A stretch of 7,241 bases of DNA. Source: Flavobacterium sp. Lineage in GTDB: Bacteria; Bacteroidota; Bacteroidia; Flavobacteriales; Flavobacteriaceae. The DNA lies in the NCBI GenBank assembly GCA_030152225.1, contig JASLHL010000061.1:1-7241 (forward strand), written 5' to 3'. The position numbers and the translations under genes are program-made. The notes below the pieces were generated by a model that worked only from the letters and a program-made list of their open reading frames with translations, ran no database searches and had not been told where the DNA came from. Of this stretch, positions 6,651 to 7,241 are shown in pieces. Position 1 is the stretch's first letter, and the number at the start of each line of letters is the position of its first letter.

Positions 6651-7085
6651 TTATGATTTTGCTAGAACCGTTTTCATTTGTCCTGTTGCTATTGTGATAT
6701 CCTTACAGGTTGTAGTCAACTCTACTAGGGTTACCCCCATAAATTCATGTAAGATTTGCGCTCTAGTGATTAATTGATCTCCGACTTTAGGCAATTGTGT
6801 AATCTCTATCCTTTTAATGGATCCAATATAACCCGTTGGCGCCGCTTTATTTTTCAAATAATAGGCATATCCTGTATGTAAGGCTACTGCCTGTGCCATA
6901 TGCTCTATAATCCCCGATTCTTGCATCTCTTCATTGGATACGCAAAGATTATCTGTATGGATTGACAAGCCTGCTTCAATAAAATCATCTCCAAACTGAT
7001 ACAGTGCATCCACCATAACTAGTGGTGCTCGTTGTGGAATTAATGTTCCTACTAATTCCCTTGCAATTAATTCTCTTTTCTCCAT
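6651..7085 (-). CDS. FabZ/ApeP-like hotdog 3-hydroxyacyl-ACP dehydratase with Gln in place of catalytic His
   Basis: This 144-residue protein has the length and motif order of a single-hotdog FabZ/ApeP-like dehydratase, a cytosolic enzyme expected to remove water from 3-hydroxyacyl-ACP. The N-terminal motif LIPQRAPLVMVD (about residues 15-26) corresponds to the FabZ motif L-P-H-R-x-P-F-x-x-V-D, but the usual catalytic His is Gln18. The second catalytic position is kept: Glu61 in IIEHMAQAVAL, on the central hotdog helix. The later stretch GYIGSIKRIEITQLPKVGDQL (about residues 85-105) fits the substrate-tunnel strands. The protein may be a structural or modulatory partner of the next dehydratase, which keeps His, or an active variant; the sequence alone cannot decide. 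It starts 2 nt after the KAS III stop and ends 6 nt before the next dehydratase. Its name and fold are secure; its catalytic status is uncertain. Confidence 0.88.
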   Translation of the reverse strand: MEKRELIARELVGTLIPQRAPLVMVDALYQFGDDFIEAGLSIHTDNLCVSNEEMQESGIIEHMAQAVALHTGYAYYLKNKAAPTGYIGSIKRIEITQLPKVGDQLITRAQILHEFMGVTLVELTTTCKDITIATGQMKTVLAKS

Positions 7086-7087
7086 GA

Positions 7088-7241
7088 CTAAACCACTTTT
7101 AAATACGCATACGCATACGAAAATCGTCCACTTTCAGGAACAGATAGTAAAATGCGATCGCCTGATTTTAATTGACCTGAGTTCATCAACTCTTCGAACA
7201 TCAAATAGATAGAAGCAGACCCCACATTACCAACGTGTTTT
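7088..7241 (-). CDS. KAS III-type beta-ketoacyl-ACP synthase, C-terminal fragment (possibly DarB-like)
   Basis: Only the last 50 residues are in the window; the 5' part lies beyond the right edge. The fragment begins KHVGNVGSASIYLMFEEL, which matches the C-terminal segment of thiolase-fold KAS III enzymes. In that family the Asn of the GN-x-(G/S)-A-S motif is the third member of the Cys-His-Asn active site, so the catalytic Asn is visible; Cys and His are out of view. It is followed by a typical 'SG..K.GDRILL' strand-turn. The end (PESGRFSYAYAYLKVV) differs from the usual FabH glycine-rich ending, which suggests a specialised KAS III. In flexirubin clusters a KAS III called DarB makes the dialkylresorcinol part, so a DarB-like role is plausible but unproven; a starter-condensing enzyme is the alternative. 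The TAG stop lies 2 nt before the ATG of the next dehydratase gene, indicating cotranscription. Confidence 0.85.
   Translation of the reverse strand, partial: KHVGNVGSASIYLMFEELMNSGQLKSGDRILLSVPESGRFSYAYAYLKVV

Noticed and set aside
7105..7122. Short tandem repeat of about three six-base units (ATACGC-like) near the end of the KAS III gene.
   Set aside because: It simply encodes the Tyr-Ala alternation YAYAY; the repeat is too short and in frame, and nothing suggests a variable repeat locus.
1..7241. Search for tRNA, rRNA, CRISPR arrays, insertion sequences and attachment sites.
   Set aside because: The whole window is filled with tightly packed coding genes; no direct-repeat arrays, transposase motifs or RNA gene signatures were seen.

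Overview
The window looks like the interior of a Bacteroidota (probably Flavobacteriia-like) aryl-polyene/flexirubin-type pigment gene cluster. This rests on low G+C content, the lack of strong Shine-Dalgarno sequences before most starts, and a gene set typical of such clusters: several ketosynthases, paired small hotdog dehydratases, an acyl carrier protein (ACP), a 4HBT thioesterase, a BtrH-like protein and an ABC-2 exporter. Genus and species cannot be read from the sequence.

All twelve genes, two of them cut by the window edges, lie on the minus strand, so transcription runs from high to low coordinates. In order they are: a KAS III-type ketosynthase C-terminus (7088-7241), two FabZ/ApeP-like dehydratases (6651-7085 and 6189-6644), a 134-residue protein of unknown function (5781-6185), a BtrH/DUF4872-like putative acyltransferase (4784-5779), an ABC ATPase (4032-4784) and its ABC-2 permease (2762-4039), a YbgC/FadM-type thioesterase (2335-2787), a FabF-like ketosynthase (1217-2338), a half-length ketosynthase homologue resembling a chain-length factor (589-1209), an ACP (326-583) and the N-terminus of a second FabF-like ketosynthase (1-323). 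Every junction is an overlap or a gap of at most 7 nt. There is no intergenic space for an internal promoter or terminator, and no stretch without a gene. The promoter lies beyond the right edge and the operon continues beyond the left edge.

Likely teamwork (inference from family knowledge): the ACP carries the growing chain. The ketosynthase/chain-length-factor-like pair and the second ketosynthase extend it with malonyl units, and the dehydratases turn 3-hydroxyacyl-ACP into enoyl-ACP so that conjugated double bonds are kept. The KAS III enzyme would act at initiation or in making the resorcinol half (DarB-like). The thioesterase and the BtrH-like protein are candidates for chain release or transfer, and the ABC transporter for export of the product or an intermediate. 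The ketoreductase, aryl starter genes (ammonia-lyase, aryl-ACP ligase), aromatase/cyclase (DarA) and methyltransferases are not in the window, so the exact product class cannot be proved here.

The points most worth a second look are the BtrH-like putative acyltransferase with its unknown neighbour, the dehydratase pair in which one member has Gln in place of the usual catalytic His, the half-length ketosynthase without the catalytic Cys, and a long near-perfect hairpin inside the second ketosynthase gene.
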